Positions 63,879-64,000 of a DNA stretch of 64,000 nt are shown here, piece after piece. Source of the DNA: Wuchereria bancrofti (taxonomy: Eukaryota > Nematoda > Chromadorea > Rhabditida > Onchocercidae); NCBI GenBank assembly GCA_005281725.1, contig SSBO01000012.1:3537102-3601101 (forward strand). The letters run 5' to 3'. A program made the position numbers and the translations under genes. Under the pieces are notes generated by a model, which saw nothing but the letters and a program-made list of their open reading frames with translations, was not told the DNA's origin and made no database searches. Each line of letters opens with the position of its first letter. Within the stretch, counting starts at the first letter, position 1.

Positions 63879-64000
63879 CACGTGCTCGCTTTTGCATTTT
63901 TCGTAGCAAACTACCGGAAAACTGCGGTGATACTTTATGGGTGGCTGTTACTACATCGAATTAAAAATGAATATGGCAAGCAGAAGTGCATTCCTCTTCG
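63879..64000 (+). CDS. Partial exon at the window edge, possible membrane protein
   Basis: After the acceptor TGTTGTTTTAG a frame stays open to the end of the window (about 40 codons). It begins HVLAFAFFVANYRKTAVILY and contains a hydrophobic segment followed by the basic HRIKNEYGKQK. No family is recognisable and the upstream exon was not found. Confidence 0.3.

Overview
The window looks like nuclear DNA of a filarial nematode (Onchocercidae). It is AT-rich, its genes are cut into many small exons with TTTTCAG- or TTTTTAG-type acceptors, the recognisable proteins are animal ones, and a decayed piece of Wolbachia-like DNA (murJ) sits in one intergenic gap. Species cannot be fixed from the sequence. 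All gene models were built by hand from splice sites and reading phase. Within each model the exons join in frame.

Layout. (1) 5603-7412, plus: the ETS domain and C-terminus of an ERG/FLI-class factor, with 5' exons unresolved. (2) 11089-16211, plus: a complete nuclear hormone receptor of HNF4-like type, about 534 residues in ten exons. (3) 21177-29415, minus: a 23-exon receptor of about 1,098 residues with signal peptide, leucine-rich repeats, Ig domain, hormone-receptor domain, GAIN-like region, a degenerate GPS, seven membrane segments and a short tail. This is the architecture of adhesion GPCR subfamily A (GPR124/GPR125) and is the most notable object here. (4) 31795-33743, plus: a small secreted, apparently furin-processed protein of 102 residues that I do not recognise. 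(5) 38219-41603, minus: a Ly6/uPAR-like, probably GPI-anchored protein. (6) 46896-49861, plus: a SERAC1-type lipase. (7) 50955-54358, minus: mitochondrial choline dehydrogenase in 14 exons, tail to tail with SERAC1. (8) About 54690-55800: the Wolbachia-derived insert, starting roughly 330 bp upstream of the choline dehydrogenase start codon. (9) 58721-60863, minus: a HAD phosphatase. (10) Exon-like fragments at 61736-61874 (minus) and 63879-64000 (plus, cut by the window edge).

The genes do not form a pathway. The left third holds transcription regulators, the middle holds cell-surface and secreted proteins, and the right holds metabolic and lipid enzymes; SERAC1 and choline dehydrogenase are both probably mitochondrial and both touch phospholipid metabolism. 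The remaining sequence is AT-rich, with simple repeats, one MITE-like inverted repeat (30617-31103) and one 55-bp direct repeat (35998-36346).
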